Below, in pieces: positions 23,880 through 38,000 of a stretch of DNA of 64,000 bases (the stretch's first letter is position 1; every line of letters starts with the position of its first letter). The position numbers were made by a program, and so were the translations under genes. Under the pieces are notes generated by a model. It did not search any database. It had not been told where the DNA came from and worked only from the letters and a program-made list of their open reading frames with translations. Source of the stretch: Patiria pectinifera (lineage: Eukaryota > Echinodermata > Asteroidea > Valvatida > Asterinidae); assembly GCA_029964075.1 (NCBI GenBank), contig CM057129.1:20761430-20825429 (forward strand), written 5' to 3'.

Positions 23880-26800
23880 CTGTCTTCATAAAAGCACTAT
23901 CGCGTATAATACGTTGGTAGAAATGGCTAAACATTGATATAATTGTCCCAAGGTTGATGTTATCTATTGTGTATTTTCCGAGTATTCACGACTATTCTCA
24001 TTTTCACTGCATGTTACCACAAAACCGTTGCACTAAAATGTGTATTTCAGTGCAAATAAATACAACTGGAACTGGGATTTTTCTTCTGTTTAAATACTTA
24101 ACATTAAAATACGATTGCCTATAAAACTAGGCTAGACAACAATACCAAACAAACCAGAATATCTTCTCCAACAAGGGGGAAATAATTCAGGATAATTCCA
24201 AAAATCCATCAACGGCGACTTGATTTTCCATGCGATTGATAACCACTCTCTCCTCGACCAACGCTTCAGCAGTCCACTTAATCGTCGCGATATCGTTGTT
24301 GTGACAGCCTACAGTAAAGCTACTCGCTTTAAAAGCCCGACTGGGAAAGTGCATTTAATCTCCGCGCTGTAGTTAACTGTGTGTGGCTCGCGCGCTGCAA
24401 GGCCGATGCTGACCCACTTTCCCCTAATTGCCGTCGTCATCATAAGCCTTTGAGTGGTCTCTTATGATTATGCAAAGGAAGCAATCAACGTAATGACTTT
24501 CACTTAGCCGTGGAGTAGTGTAATCACGGCTCTATTGGTAAAACGAACATCGCTCATCAGCGCTACAACACTGGATTGTTATAGGGTTATTGTTAGGCAA
24601 TTAGTAAATACGAAAGCGATACCTTTAAATCTTCAAGCGTGGATGGTTTGTGCAACGTGGTACAAACCGTGATTTGATGCCAAAGGATAACACCGAAAAT
24701 CTCTTCGGCTCCGTTCGGTGATATTCTATGTGATATCACATCAACAAACAATTACTATATTCTGGCTTGAAGCGTATTTTCGTTTACGTTTCGTTCCGGC
24801 GAAAAAGGTTACCCCACTTATGTGTATGGAAAAGCGTGTTTTATATCACAAGTCTGTGTTATATTCATAATTATGTTGGCGTGAATATAAGTGTTACAAT
24901 ACTGACGTATATAGTAAACTATAATGACATTGATAATATTGTACAGTATATATCACGCAAACTATGTAGAGGTAAACAGTGTCCATGATAAATTGTGCTC
25001 GTATTACAGCCCGTAGGGTTCTTTAAACGATTGTATTTAAAGAGAAGCTTCGTCGACTTGAAAGGATTGTCATAACAATGACGCACGCAAAAGTTTTAAA
25101 GTCCACCCCAGCTTTGGTAACAACGACGATTCAGTGAAAAGGAATGGGAAGCACATGTAATGTACAACATTGCGACTGTCTGTGAACAGTAGTAACAGAC
25201 ATCAGTTCCATTAAAATCAACTAAAATTTATAACAAAAGAACTACTTTAAACTCTATTTACACAAATAAACCCAGTAATATTTGGCATGTTTTAGGCCAG
25301 AGTGTACATAGCTTGTTATACCAAACTTGGCACTTTTTTCCTTTTACTTGTCCTTTCCGTTACCGTCATTATAATCATACAAATGATTATCAATTATTTA
25401 CCATCATCAACAGAATGTCCTTACCTACGTCAGTATGTGACCCTTACCTTTTATCATGAACTTTTTTGCCGTTACCATCATTTCGCCTACAGTTGTACGT
25501 GATCTGTACCTTTTGTCATTTCAAAAAAAAAGTGTTAATGGAAAAACGTCAGCACAACGGCCTCTGTCAATGTCAACGATTCTAATCCAAGATTAAATAT
25601 GGAAAGTCAGCATGATGTATTGTTATTACGATGATGTTCCTGCTAATGAAAGGGGAAAATGTGAATTGGTTGAAGGGTTGGGAGGCATTTGGAGATTTGG
25701 GTCATTCTGCCAAATGGAATAATTACGAGTAAACATTATATTTTTTAAGAGTAAACACATTCAACCAAACCTTTTGACCCCGGATACAGTCAGAGCATGA
25801 TTTTAATCAGTTTTCGATTCAATTACTAAATCTGTGAAAAAAGCGATGCCTGGATGGAAGAAATGTTCTTATATAGGGATGCAAAAATGATGCGATCGAC
25901 GATCGAGGCAGTGATAGACATACCGCCTATATTGAATTGTGTGCAAAATGTTTCGCACGAACTGCTCACAATGCATTGAGGGACACTATTTATGGCTATA
26001 GGCTTCATTCCAAACCTTGTTCTTTACCTTGGAGGGTAACTGGAGTTCCATATTTTGATTGTCCTCCCAATCTTTGTGATTTATTTTTCAAAATTTATAT
26101 TCTTCTGATTTGCACGTTAATTGTGAATATCCTCTTTTCAAACGATCCTCGCCCTTTTTCACTTCGTTGATATCAGGTTAAGTGAAATGCGGGACAGGTG
26201 TGACTGCCACCCTGCAACTATAAATCATTCTTCGCAATCTGACGTCACGAAGAAACGCTTAACTGTATAATATCCTATACCTCAGTATTCAAACCTTACC
26301 TATACATTTACTGCGCCTATCCAATGTGCAAATAATTATCAACATGCAGATAGTCCAATAGACCATTCCGCGCGCGCTATCACTGCATACTCACAGATGC
26401 CCCCTTCATTGCGAAAGCATTGTGACAGCTATTATTATGTATTTTTAAACTATGATTCATCAGAGAAGATTGGCATTAATTTGTAATTAACTTTATTTCA
26501 TTGCTTTCATTTATATTTGCAAGATTCAAAAATAAAGATATTATCACGCTTTCATTTCAACATGGCCGACTCTTGAATAAAGCGTTTTATAAGTCATCAG
26601 GCAGTTGCTTTGTACAGTATAGCAGGTCCAATGCTTTTGCCATTGAAGGGGTACTCCGTGAATATACAGTGGCAATAGAGCACATAGCGGTACACACGTC
26701 AAAGGAACGAGGTTGCAAAGCATTTTCTGACAAAGAGCTGTGTATGTTTTCGGTCATCCAACTTTGAACATGTGGATAACAAGAAAAATGCGCAACAACA

Positions 26801-27457
26801 AATATTTATAAAGTTGACTCGAGGATTTGCACACAGAGGCCAAAACTCGCAGTTTCCAGATTGATTACGAACATCTTCAGGAGAATAAAAGCGGGCATAT
26901 GATGTACAACAGAACACAATGTTGCCAATCAGCCTGTCATCGGGACACTACTAATACCTGATGAAATATGGATTTGCCGCTGTTTGCCCTGGCCAGATTT
27001 ATACGCGCAAACAGTGCAACCGACTGGTTCATCACGTCAAACTGAAGTCGGCCGAGGCTCGCCGTACTCAACTACTGCGTGTGTTTACAATCATGTAGCT
27101 TAAAGGTAGACTAATAGGGGGAATTACTAGATTACAAAATGTAGGCCAAGCCGTGGGACTCCCTAATCTCTGTCAAAACACAAGGCCAATGCGATCCCTG
27201 GAAGGATGGTTACTTTTTGTCTGCGAAGTATGAAAATGTTGTTTGACGAGCGATTGGGTAAATTGTGTTTGCCTTTACGTTAGCCATGGTGAATTATCTA
27301 TCCTTATCAAAGCATGAAAATAAATGAAACACGAACATGACTTAAACTACTGCAAACTGCTTTATACTGACTGGATTGACTTGACATATCAGAAACGTTA
27401 GGTCAAACATTTCGATCATATAACAGGATCTTTGTCCAAGGCAATATATGCGCTCGT
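23880..27457. other. Intergenic, no gene recognised
   Basis: AT-rich with no convincing exon. An octamer-like ATGCAAAG sits in a mixed-composition patch at 24430-24480, which could be regulatory, but nothing else supports that. Confidence 0.4.
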
Positions 27458-28206
27458 GTTTCATTTCAACGGATACCAAAGTTTCATTTCAACTGATACC
27501 AATGTTTCATTTCAACTGATACCAACGTTTCATTTCAACTGATACCAACGTTTCATTTCAACTGATACCAATGTTTCATTTCAACTGATACCAATGTTTC
27601 ATTTCAACTGATACCAATGTCTCATTTCAACTGATACCAATGTTTCATTTCAACTGATACCAATGTCTCATTTCAACTGATACCAATGTTTCATTTCAAC
27701 TGATACCAATGTTTCATTTCAACTGATACCAATGTTTCATTTCAACTGATACCAATGTCTCATTTCAACTGATACCAATGTTTCATTTCAACTGATACCA
27801 ATGTCTCATTTCAACTGATACCAATGTCTCATTTCAACTGATACCAATGTTTCATTTCAACTGATACCAATGTTTCATTTCAACTGATACCAATGTTTCA
27901 TTTCAACTGATACCAATGTCTCATTTCAACTGATACCAATGTCTCATTTCAACTGATACCAATGTTTCATTTCAACTGATACCAATGTTTCATTTCAACT
28001 GATACCAATGTTTCATTTCAACTGATACAAATGTCTCATTTCAACTGATACCAATGTCTCATTTCAACTGATACCAATGTCTCATTTCAACTGATACCAA
28101 TGTCTCATTTCAACTGATACCAATGTCTCATTTCAACTGATACCAACGTTTCATTTCAACTGATACCAATGTCTCATTTCAACTGATACCAATGTCTCAT
28201 TTCAAC
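27458..28206. repeat. 23-bp minisatellite, 32 full units plus 13 bp
   Basis: The unit is GTTTCATTTCAACTGATACCAAT. Unit starts fall every 23 bp from 27458 to 28194 with no insertion or deletion. Variation is mainly T or C at the third base (GTT/GTC): 14 of 33 units, counting the partial one, carry C. A few units end AAC instead of AAT. The first and last units both read CAACGG where the inner ones read CAACTG. No open frame crosses it. Confidence 0.95.
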
Positions 28207-30706
28207 GGGACTTCTGCTCGTTATACGCGTTTATTATGGGCTCATGACGTGCAGTTATCATATTCGTCACTGCTAACGTCATCAGATTGAGGGATGTAGC
28301 CTACACCTTTGAAGCGCTCAAGTGTTCTTTGTATCACTTCAGTTTGCGGCTCCAGAGATGACGGCGGCTGTACACGTCTGAAGCAGATGTGCAATAACTG
28401 AACACTTGAAAGTATTGCGTCATCACTCCTGTGTATTATTTACAATATCTAGGACATGTGCAGCGATCTGTTTTCTGCACTGTTATTTTGGGGAGGGGGA
28501 TGTCATATAACGTATCATGCTTTTGTTTTTTTACACTGGTAAAAAAAAAAACACACACACACAGTCGTTTTTTGCTATGCTTCCGAGGATTGGCTTTGTG
28601 TTTTCCTTTGTTCCCTGATCTAAACCTTTCCCATAGACTAAGCGCACAAACCTGCATTCGAGGACAATAGGCACCGTCGTTCGAGGATGAATGGCCCCTT
28701 TGTGCTCCTTTTGTTGTCTGTCCTCGAGTGTAATACAATACAGGAACACATTCACACAACTTGATAAGCTTTTGTACGGTTGCTGTTGTTGTTGTTGTTG
28801 TTGTTTTATTTATTTTTTGGAGGGGGAGTTCAGTCGCGACTGAAATACCCTCGATGTGCATTTTTTTTTATTATTGCAGTACAGTCTGGATATCATACGT
28901 GCTCGCTAACCTATATAAATATATGAGAAAAATACATATCTGCTAAGCTTCAAATCCACAAAATATCACTTACGAGTCGTGGCCTATACTGACATCAAGG
29001 TTCTCACCATGAACCAACTCCCCTTGACACCCATGACAGCTACGACAAGGACCGTGCGAGCAACAGGAACAGGTGGCGGTACATCTTTAGCAATCCACCG
29101 CCGTGAGGCTCGGCAAACACGCTCCTAAATCACAGCTTAAGAGAGGATCGTTCTCTCTCTTTCCTCCTGCAGCTTATACCTTTTATGCTCATGTCTCATA
29201 CTCAAGGAGGCACTCCACTGTAACGACCACTTGATCGTTATAGAAAGGTGTTTGTACATCACTCGCTATGGTCTCTGGTAATGTACATGGGAATTCAATA
29301 CCATACATTATGACATTTAGAGGCATAATTGCATGTGGTCATGATGACTAAACACAACGCAAGCGCAATTTCAGTTTTGGGCACACATAGCGGGGTTTTG
29401 AGAGGTACTTCGGAAATCCCAATTCTTCGAGGTAAATCAGGTTTGTTGCGTTCATACTACGCATGGCGTATGTTACGCACTCTTTCTAGAAATCGACTGA
29501 TGGCCTCTAAAGCCATGAACGCTCGCTCGGGAAACCGTATGCACAACGCGCAAAGCCTGCGTAAAGCCACCATTTTGCGCAGTATATAAGTTCGGTTTTT
29601 GTTCCGTTTGGGTGTTAAGGTCTTCACTGCTTCACTATATACGCAACGGACACAAGGGACTGAACATTATGGAAAGGCAACTTTAGTATACCTACTATAG
29701 AATACCAAGATCATCTCTCTTCAGGTATTTAACCATGCATCAATCTTCGTCTGTAGCTTGGAGCCGGCCTGCCACACAATTAACACGGCCATATTTTCGC
29801 ACTCCGGCGGCTGCCTCACTTAATGAGATTATCACGAGAGATGCGCATTTTGTGCCATTAGTCAGGTGGGGATTATGGCAACAGTTCAAGCGAGGGGGAC
29901 AGACATCTCCTACAATGAAGGTGCAAGGAACGCTGCAAAGGATATTAACGACGCACTCCGTTATCAATTGGGTTTCCCCAAACCTCGGCTTTGCCTCGGT
30001 TCAGGCTCCAATTTAAAGGTCTTGACGTAGGAGTCATTGGCTAAATATCGGGTCCATTTTGTCTAGGTAAATGTTCGGGAGCCGCAGACGAAGTCGAAGC
30101 TGAGATGAAGCCCGTGTTTGAAATACATAGTATTTTATGACAACAAGCACCTCAATGTTCTTTGCATGGACGACGTACAACTTGAAAAGCGCAAGTGAAG
30201 ATACAAACACAGTAATATTTTATGACGTCTGAGGACAAGGTATTGTTTCCTTTTATTCCTAAAATAGAACACTCCCGTGGACTTAGCTCACGTTCGAGGA
30301 CCGCTCTCGAAAGATGCACGTTTGAGGACAACAAAGAATCTGCTGTTCTCTCAGGATTTGTCTCGCTGTCCTCGGGATGTACATTATATGTAACACATAA
30401 ACATCATCACAGGATAATGACTAGACATTTATGTCCATAAAGGTCATGTTTCGTAGCACCTAATTTATACCCTGCCCCCTCCCTTTTCCTTATACTGCAT
30501 AACTAATACAATTTCATCAATACTATAGGCTTGGCCATAGTACATTTAACAAGACAAATTGCCTATGTAGAAGACCTGGTCTCACAGCAAAAGGAATTCT
30601 AATCAATCAGAATCAATCCGCGCATGTGGCCAACAAAGGACTGGATGTTGACTATTCATTGCCTTATCGGGTAATCCTTTTTGATACGCTTGGGCCAATG
30701 TGAGAC
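28207..30706. other. Intergenic, no gene recognised
   Basis: Contains a CA tract (28552-28562) and a GTT trinucleotide run (28780-28804). CGAGGACA words recur at about 28655, 28720 and 30290-30370 and may mark a diverged repeat. The plus-strand open frames at 29329-29589 and 29735-30016 have plausible length but no family features. Confidence 0.4.
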
Positions 30707-31223
30707 TTAAAGGGGCATTTACGGCCTAAAATCTCCGATTGGATTGTTTACTTATCTTATTTATTAAAAGATCTGGTTGAAAGGAAAATAACCTAGTGTC
30801 TTACCATTCCCGAGAAAAGACGATAAAAAACCGGTTGTTTACATCGGACGCGGCGGACATTTTGTGGCATACGCAAACGTATTTCCAGCCGTGTCCATTC
30901 AATGTTCGCTACACGTTGTGTGTGTGTCTCACAATACACAAATCACCAATGTTGTTTCTCGCACGTGCGCAGAATACGATGCACCATGCGGCAGGATTCA
31001 CAACTAGCAGTCAACAGCTCGAATTTTGAGTCAAAAATGTTACCCCCGAAATTCGTTCTCGCACGGTTCTCGCACGAATAACACAAAAACGCCCCGTTTT
31101 TAAAGAATGCATGTGTGGGCGTTTATATCCTACTTTTAAATGCTCTTTCCAATTAATATAATTTCGTTTAAAACTCGTTTTGTAGCCCAAATGGGCGTAT
31201 TCCAGGACGTAAGGTTCCTTTAA
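30707..31223. mobile_element. TTAA-type MITE, diverged family
   Basis: The left end TTAAAGGGGCATTTACG and the inverted right end TTAAAGGAACCTTACG bracket 517 bp, with TTAA at both junctions. It is similar in design to the elements at 4649 and 33539 but lacks their central palindrome. The open frame at 30796-31029 lies inside it and is not a gene. Confidence 0.6.
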
Positions 31224-31256
31224 GGAATTCTAAATCACAATTGACTGACAAAGATG

Positions 31257-31446
31257 ACTATAGACCATTTTCATGTTGAGGCCATCTTAATTTTTTTCCC
31301 ATCCAAATCAACGTAACAAAGCAAGGGTGGAAGGAAAGTCTGGTTCCTTTTGGCACCAAAAAACCCATATATAATAATTATCCTGTACTGTTACTGGATA
31401 CAGGGAACATGACTGAAATGGTGGCAGCATGATAAAGGTCTATAGG
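31257..31446. mobile_element. Small MITE with CTATAGACC ends
   Basis: Inverted ends CTATAGACCATTTTCATG and CTATAGACCTTTATCATG enclose about 190 bp. The inner inverted similarity (GGCCATCTT/TGCCACCATTT) continues for about 35 bp. No target duplication resolved. Confidence 0.55.
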
Positions 31447-33538
31447 CTGGCCCTCTTTGGGACCAGCAAAATAAATGCACCTGGCAGACGTACACTCGAC
31501 AGCTGCTAAATCTTAAGCTTCATGAGCCCAACAGACTTCTCTTTAATAAACCCGCAGCCATATCATCGCATTGCGGTGCGGACGTCGCATTTGCTAGACC
31601 CCAAACTAATCCTTGTCATTGACAGACATGATACCTTGGTTTCATCATCAGATTCTGCCTGGGGTGGAGGACAGATAATATACAGAGAAGAAAAACAATC
31701 TTGGGGTAAATAAAGCCATTTACTAGATGCCTTTGCACTATGTGGGACATCTGCGCTAACTCCACGTCTGTCATCGTACTTCCATTGAGTTGATGTTTTG
31801 TCATTAAAATACCATAATGTTCCATTACAGGTATAAATTCACTTCATTTTGGCGAGTACATGTATACAGATGTGACAATTGCATGGAAAAGGGCAGCAGC
31901 CTCGCCAAAGCAATATCTCCACTTTTGATTGATTAATGAGTGCAGTGGGCACAATGTTTGTGCTCAACTCTAACCAATGGCTTCGTCATAACCCGGATGG
32001 TTAGGACCAACCCAACGACATAGTTTGGAAATATACGTGCAGTAATGAACTGCAGTAAATGAGTTATCTAAACGGGTGTAGTTCTCTCTTAACAAAAGTT
32101 ATATCCCAAGAGATCGTTTATACGGTTCTCTTATTTCTGTCATCGAAACTACAAATGGCAACAGCAGTCACAAAAGGGAGTGTAACAACATACACGTTGT
32201 ATGTTTTAAATAAACGTGTTACTTGTTATTCGTAAATTGCTTACCCCTCATTGTTCAACGCGCCCTGAACTATGAAATACGTGAGATCAATCATGAAACG
32301 TATAGGTCAATAATGTACAAATTTGTGATTGCTAAAGTAGGCGTTAGTTCTCAATTTCCAATCAGAAACATGTTCATATTTAATTTTCACGTACAAACAT
32401 TGGGATGGCATTTTTTTTTTTCAAACCAAAATCCTTGATCAAGATTGAATGTTCATGTCTACAGCCTATATACACATGTATGTAACAAAGAAGGGGAACA
32501 AGAGCCGTGTATTTTTCAGTTCCTATACTGGTACTGTATCTCTTAAACGCGACACGCGCCTGATGGTCTCGTTCACTGACCGAATGTGCCCTTCATTTGT
32601 TTCAATGATTAATCCGATATGAAATATTCCAGATTGATGTCCTATTTATGAATGGAGGGACGTCTTGACAGAAACTTGACACAAGGGTGAGAAAGATGTA
32701 TGATTGATGACTTAAGATTAACGGGGCTGTGATTGCCTCGTGGCGATTTAGGGTAAACAAAATAACCATGGCTTTTGAGTTCAGTATTCCGTGTCCGAGT
32801 GATGGTAATTTAACTGCGTAAACGTGTACATGTCATCATTTATGAATGAGGACTTGCTACAAAGGCTAACCAGAACAATCCCGAGGACCTGAGCCCAAGT
32901 CCTCGGTAGTTAGTATGTACTTTTTTATGGGACATGTCAAGCAAAACAAATATTAAGTCCAACCATACGTTTTCAATGTACACCATAATGCACAAAAGAT
33001 ACACCTGAATTATTTCCAGGCCGCAACCAATTCAAAACTTGTTCTTGTCATAACTAAACGTGGGCAGAATCTGTTTTTGTCATTTGATGACTTATTCAAA
33101 AGTGAATAACTTTCGAACAGCCTGGAAAAGAAAACAGCAATTTGCACACAAAGAGATACAGGCACAATTCTAGTTTGGTTGTGGAGCAGTATGCATGCCG
33201 TTACAAATGACACCGATTCATATAAAACAATGTAGTCAAACTGAGTTCAGATTTCTAAAAAAGATCACTTTAATATGTACTTTTGGACGTTTTATACTCC
33301 AATCCATACAAAAAAAAACCTTTTAAATTCTTTAATTTTTTTTTAGCTATTACACAGTGGCACATTCAGCAAACTGCTTTCTTAACGATAAACAAAAAAA
33401 ACTGACAAATATCATCTGGTATTTTCATGTTCTGTATATTACATAAGCCATCTGCTGGCGGCAAGCTTTTGAAACTACATAGCGCAAAATGCCCCAAGAT
33501 GTTTCTTTGGTCTTGATCAGATTCCAAAGATTAATACA
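31447..33538. other. Intergenic, no gene recognised
   Basis: Nothing beyond short unsupported frames and poly-T/A tracts. Confidence 0.45.
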
Positions 33539-34060
33539 TTAAAGGGAATATACAACATTTGCAAACATCAACAAATAAAACTACCAAGTTTTTATGAAAA
33601 ACATTACTAGGATGTTGGTTAACGACAGTCTAAAGCATCCTGTAAAATTATGGCACCTGGTGTGAAGTCATTTTCAAGAAAATTGTATTTTTGTATAAAT
33701 TTCCAACGGTGGTCGGCCGACCACCGTTGGAAAAACCCAACTATTTTTCAACTACTGCTCCAAATTTACCATTTTTTTCAGTCAAAATTTTGTTTGCTAT
33801 TGGTTACATGTTCATGAACGGGTGCAGACCAGCTAGACTGGTTCCCTTACCTTACAATTTTCCGGCATCTATAAATTGATCCATTTCATCTTTAGTGGAG
33901 TCCGGGAACCAGACTACTTGAACATTTTTGTTTTTCTTGGCTTTTCCAGCATTTCCGAACACAAAACTTCAAACATGTCAGTGTAACAATATTTGATCTA
34001 TTATACTAACCCCTGAAATAGTTCATTTTTGAAAGTTACAATGATGTACATTCCCTTTAA
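33539..34060. mobile_element. TTAA-type MITE, family A copy 2
   Basis: The ends are TTAAAGGGAATATACA and, inverted, TGTACATTCCCTTTAA, with TTAA at both junctions. It is the inverted sister of 4649-5170, of the same length within a few bases and with the same internal order. A perfect 34-bp palindrome lies at 33700-33733. The open frame at 33691-33879 reads through the palindrome and is not a gene. Confidence 0.9.
33700..33733. repeat. Perfect 34-bp palindrome
   Basis: TTTCCAACGGTGGTC, then GGCC, then the exact reverse complement of the first part. It sits about one third of the way into the MITE. A perfect palindrome of this length would extrude as a cruciform without a loop spacer. Confidence 0.95.
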
Positions 34061-34440
34061 ACTTCAGTGGCATAAAACAAGTACCTCATCTCAGAGTGGA
34101 GTCCTGTTTAGCGTTTGTTGCAAACATCTTTTCTAGCGGTCAAAGAGGGGGTCTCGCATGAAAGTGTAGGTGTACACACTCTCATTTTCAATTCTCTAGA
34201 CCTTTGATTTAGATTACGGCTAATTTCACACCGTAGCGTAATACATTTTATCAGAGGGCTTTAAGTTCATAAAGTTCACAGATGTCAGCTCTAGTGCTTT
34301 CTTAAAGAAGCACTTCATTGCATCACAGATGTAAAAAAAAAAAACACAGCACCAGTTTGAGTGAAATTGCTCCTAATGTTATTTAAACTTGGCATCACAG
34401 CATCAATGATACTGCAGATTAAAGTATGCGTTGTGAAGAC

Positions 34441-34854
34441 TTAGGGTTGTCCATTTGCGAATTATTTAGTATTCGATTACTAAATATTCAGATATTCGAA
34501 CTGGCAGCTGCAACAGCGAGCTGCTCCCAGTAAAAAGTTGCACGACCAGTGCGGTAGTTAAAATTTGCTTGTGGTGATCCATATGTGGCCCTTGAGTAAA
34601 TTTGCAGTATAATAGGGCTTCAGCCTGCTAAAAGGGTGTAAATAATTAACCGCCGTTTACAAGAAAATAACTGTTGACTCAACAAAAAAGGTGGAACCTG
34701 ACAATAAAGCGCCGCAACTTTACGATAAAATATCATCACAGTCGTGTTTGCATGTATGTAGTTTTTTTTAGTTTTCGAATATTCAAAACGGGCAAAAAGC
34801 TATTCGATTTATGATCGAATATTTGAGTATTCGGTATATTCGGGTCAGGCCCTA
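34441..34854. mobile_element. hAT-like MITE with 8-bp target duplication
   Basis: The ends TTAGGGTTGTCC and, inverted, TAGGGCCTGACCCG are flanked by the 8-bp direct repeat GTGAAGAC (34433-34440 and 34855-34862). The subterminal regions are rich in ATATTCGA words in both orientations. An 8-bp duplication with clustered subterminal motifs is typical of hAT-derived MITEs. It lies about 100 bp past the SUB1 stop codon, so it may fall in the SUB1 3' UTR. Confidence 0.8.
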
Positions 34855-34955
34855 GTGAAGACCACTAAAGACAGCTATGCGTCTCAATGCTTGGGTACAT
34901 ATTTTCAACACTACAAAACAAATATAAAACATGACAAAAATGTCCAAAACAAACC

Positions 34956-35038
34956 CTAACTTAGTTCTTTGACACTGTCGGTGATATCATCAACACAATC
35001 TTTCAGTTTTTCCCATTGTTCAACAGTTAAGCTGATGC
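34956..35038 (-). CDS. SUB1: SUB1 exon 4, C-terminal helix and stop
   Basis: Begins after TTTAG and completes a split glycine codon; encodes [18 protein letters not shown] and ends VKELS followed by TAG. The helix matches the C-terminal dimer helix of PC4. Confidence 0.9.
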
Positions 35039-38000
35039 CTAAACACAAAATAAAGCAAAAGAATATGAAAACAATGGTGAATTACAGGATTTCATTGAAG
35101 GCTTTAATACAAAAAAATAACAAAACCAAACCTTCAAAACTCCCCCCCCCCCAAAAAAAAACAATAACAATGAATTAAATGCTGAGTTGACTAAGGGCAA
35201 GTTTAATACAAAAAAACTTGTCAAAAGAGGGCGCTGTAATGTATAAGCAGTACTGTACATTGAAATCTTTAGTAAATGAAGGTGGCAGTCTTAGGCGTTT
35301 TGAGATTAAAATGAAGGGCGTAATGTACGTATGTTAAGTCAAGTTTCTTATTCCACTTCAGGTTTTGAGAGCTGAGACAAAGGGTACAACTACAGGGGGA
35401 CATTAGTTTTCGACCATTTATTGTGTTTGTCATACATGTACCAAAATGCATTTGAGCTCAGTCGAATTGCCTGACTGTAAAATGTTCTGTTGATTTTTTT
35501 CTATATATCATTTAAAGCTATAGTCCATCATTTGCAGCTATCCAAAAAGTGACTGAAGTAATTATTGTTGAAAAACATACTTGGTTGAAAGATAGTAAGG
35601 GAACTAAACTCCCTGTGAAATTATTCTTTCTGGCATGCTGTCATTTTGAAGAAATCAACGAAAGAAGGCCTTTCCAACGGTGCGTCTTAAGACGCACCGT
35701 TGGAAATTTCTGTTAGTAGTTCGTTTTTTTTATACGGCGAATAGCGCGCAAGCCTTGACACGACGCACACGCGCGCGCGCCCTCTATAATTCGTCGAATC
35801 AGTGTGCGACATCGCGTAGCTGCATTCGGCTCAGTGCAAACGTGTCTCGGACGCTGGATTCAGGCCCAATTCAAAACATGATTCAGCAACTTTTGATTTG
35901 AAATCGAGATCTTAGAATGTTGTTTTTCTCGAAAAATACAGCTGAAGCTGAGCTGAATCTTCATCAGCTTAGTTGTTTATCACCCTTCTTTAGATTTTGA
36001 GAACGTTTGTTGCTTCATACGAACAAAATGTACAAATTACAAATGATGGACTATACCTTTAAATGGGAAACTTTTTTTTTCAAACTGTATTCTAGTAAAG
36101 CGAAGAAATAAAAAACAACTGTGGGTATAAAATCTGACATTGGTAGAAAAAGAAACACCTTAAATGTTAAAATTAAAAAAAGCTAGGTGACCCTACCTTT
36201 CTTTCCAGGCTTGAGCTCCCCAGAGTTGTCTGTGTAGTACTCTCTTATGTCAATCAGCACTTTGCCCCGGAACTCCCTTACATTGACAAATCTCTGTCTC
36301 GAAAGCTGTAACGAGGTGACATAACATATGAAATAGCTTAACGCTCAGAAACAATAAATGTAATTAGGGAGGTAAGGATTGGACAGGCAGCAGTGTACAA
36401 ATATAAGACCAGCTGAATTGAAGAAAAAAAAGAGTTCCCCGTTTCAGCATGAAAAAGAATGCAAATAACAGAACTCCACTTTTGAAATAATTATGCCTAC
36501 TCTTGTTAGTCAGGTGGCATATGGTCGGAATCGTGACCGACTGGTCCAAAGCACCAAACTTGGCAGATAGATTCTTATAGCCCTAGAGAAGAAATTTAGA
36601 AGGGGTGACACCTGAAATTCTTTTGGGAAGGGTGCCTAATTTGCATAAATCTTTAATCCCTGCCGTGTAATATATTTATTCCCATATTTGGGTATATTTT
36701 TATTTTTATTTTTTTTTGAAAAGTGTATTTTGGTGATTCTACTTGCATATTCTTACTTCAATAACATTTTGTAAAACATATAAGTGACTGAAATATTAGG
36801 AGGACATAGTAAAGAACCAAAATTTCTACTATTTTACCCTAAAGTTACGCGCATTTATCTTTTCCTCTGATATCATCAACTAGTCTCGCCAAACGTGGGT
36901 ATTGATGAGCTTTAAATTCACAAAGTTACTTACTGGCATAGTTACCCTAACAAAAATAAGTGGGAAATCATGTGAAAATTGATAACATCTTGATGTTTAG
37001 CCCAAAAGATCAAAAAAGGGGAGAAAATGTGGTGTCCGTACTTGGGCTAGTACAGGAAGGGTAACGTGGGGACTTGAACAAGTTCAACGAAATCCCCCCA
37101 AATAAGAGATTATTGTTGTTTACAATAATTTTGTCTAGGCCAAAACGTTTTCTCAACAATAATTTTGGGAATTTCCTTGAACTTGTTCCAGTCTCCCATG
37201 TTAGGCAACCCTTCACCTACTTGTTAGCCTAATTTATGGACACCTCGTTTTTTTCCCAGTTTTTGTTTTCTGGGCTAAATATCACAATGTTATCATTGTT
37301 CACATGATTTTGCATAAGGTTTTAATAGGGTAACTGTACCAGTAAGCTACTTGGTGAATTTGAAGTTCATCAGTGCTGATGTTTGGCAAGACTAATTGAT
37401 GATATCTGGAGACAAGGTAAATGCGCGCAATTTTAGGGCATAATAGTAGCCATTTTGGATCGTAACTATGTCCTCATAACTATTCAGTCACTTATATGCT
37501 TTGGAAAATGTCATTTAAGTAAAGATATGTAAGTAGAATCCCCAAAATACAAATTTAAAAAAATTAAAAAATAGAAATATACCCAAATATGGGAATAAAT
37601 ATATAACACGACAGGGATTAACGATTTATGCAAATTAGGGACTCTTCCCAAAAGAATCTCAGGTGTCACCCCTTCTAAATATCTTCTCTAGGTCTATAAG
37701 AATCTATCTGCCAAGTTTGGTGCTTTGGACCAGTCGGTCACGATCTTTGTCGAAAATTAGATCTAAGCCACCTGACTATGTGACATGATTGGCAAGCAGC
37801 CCATGCCTACATACAAAATGTAAACAAGTATCATATTTTTCACTTGATGCACTTCCATTTATTTAAAACGCAACAATGATGTGATAAAAAATCCCTCAAA
37901 AGTGTGTACAAAAATTGATAGATGGTCCTATGGCCATCCTTAAATGTTGGTTGGCAGAGAAGATCCATGATTTTCCAAGGGAGGCTGCTATGTTGTGTAA

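Noticed and set aside
27458-28206. Possible CRISPR-like array
   Set aside because: Units are contiguous 23-mers without spacers in a eukaryotic sequence; it is a minisatellite.
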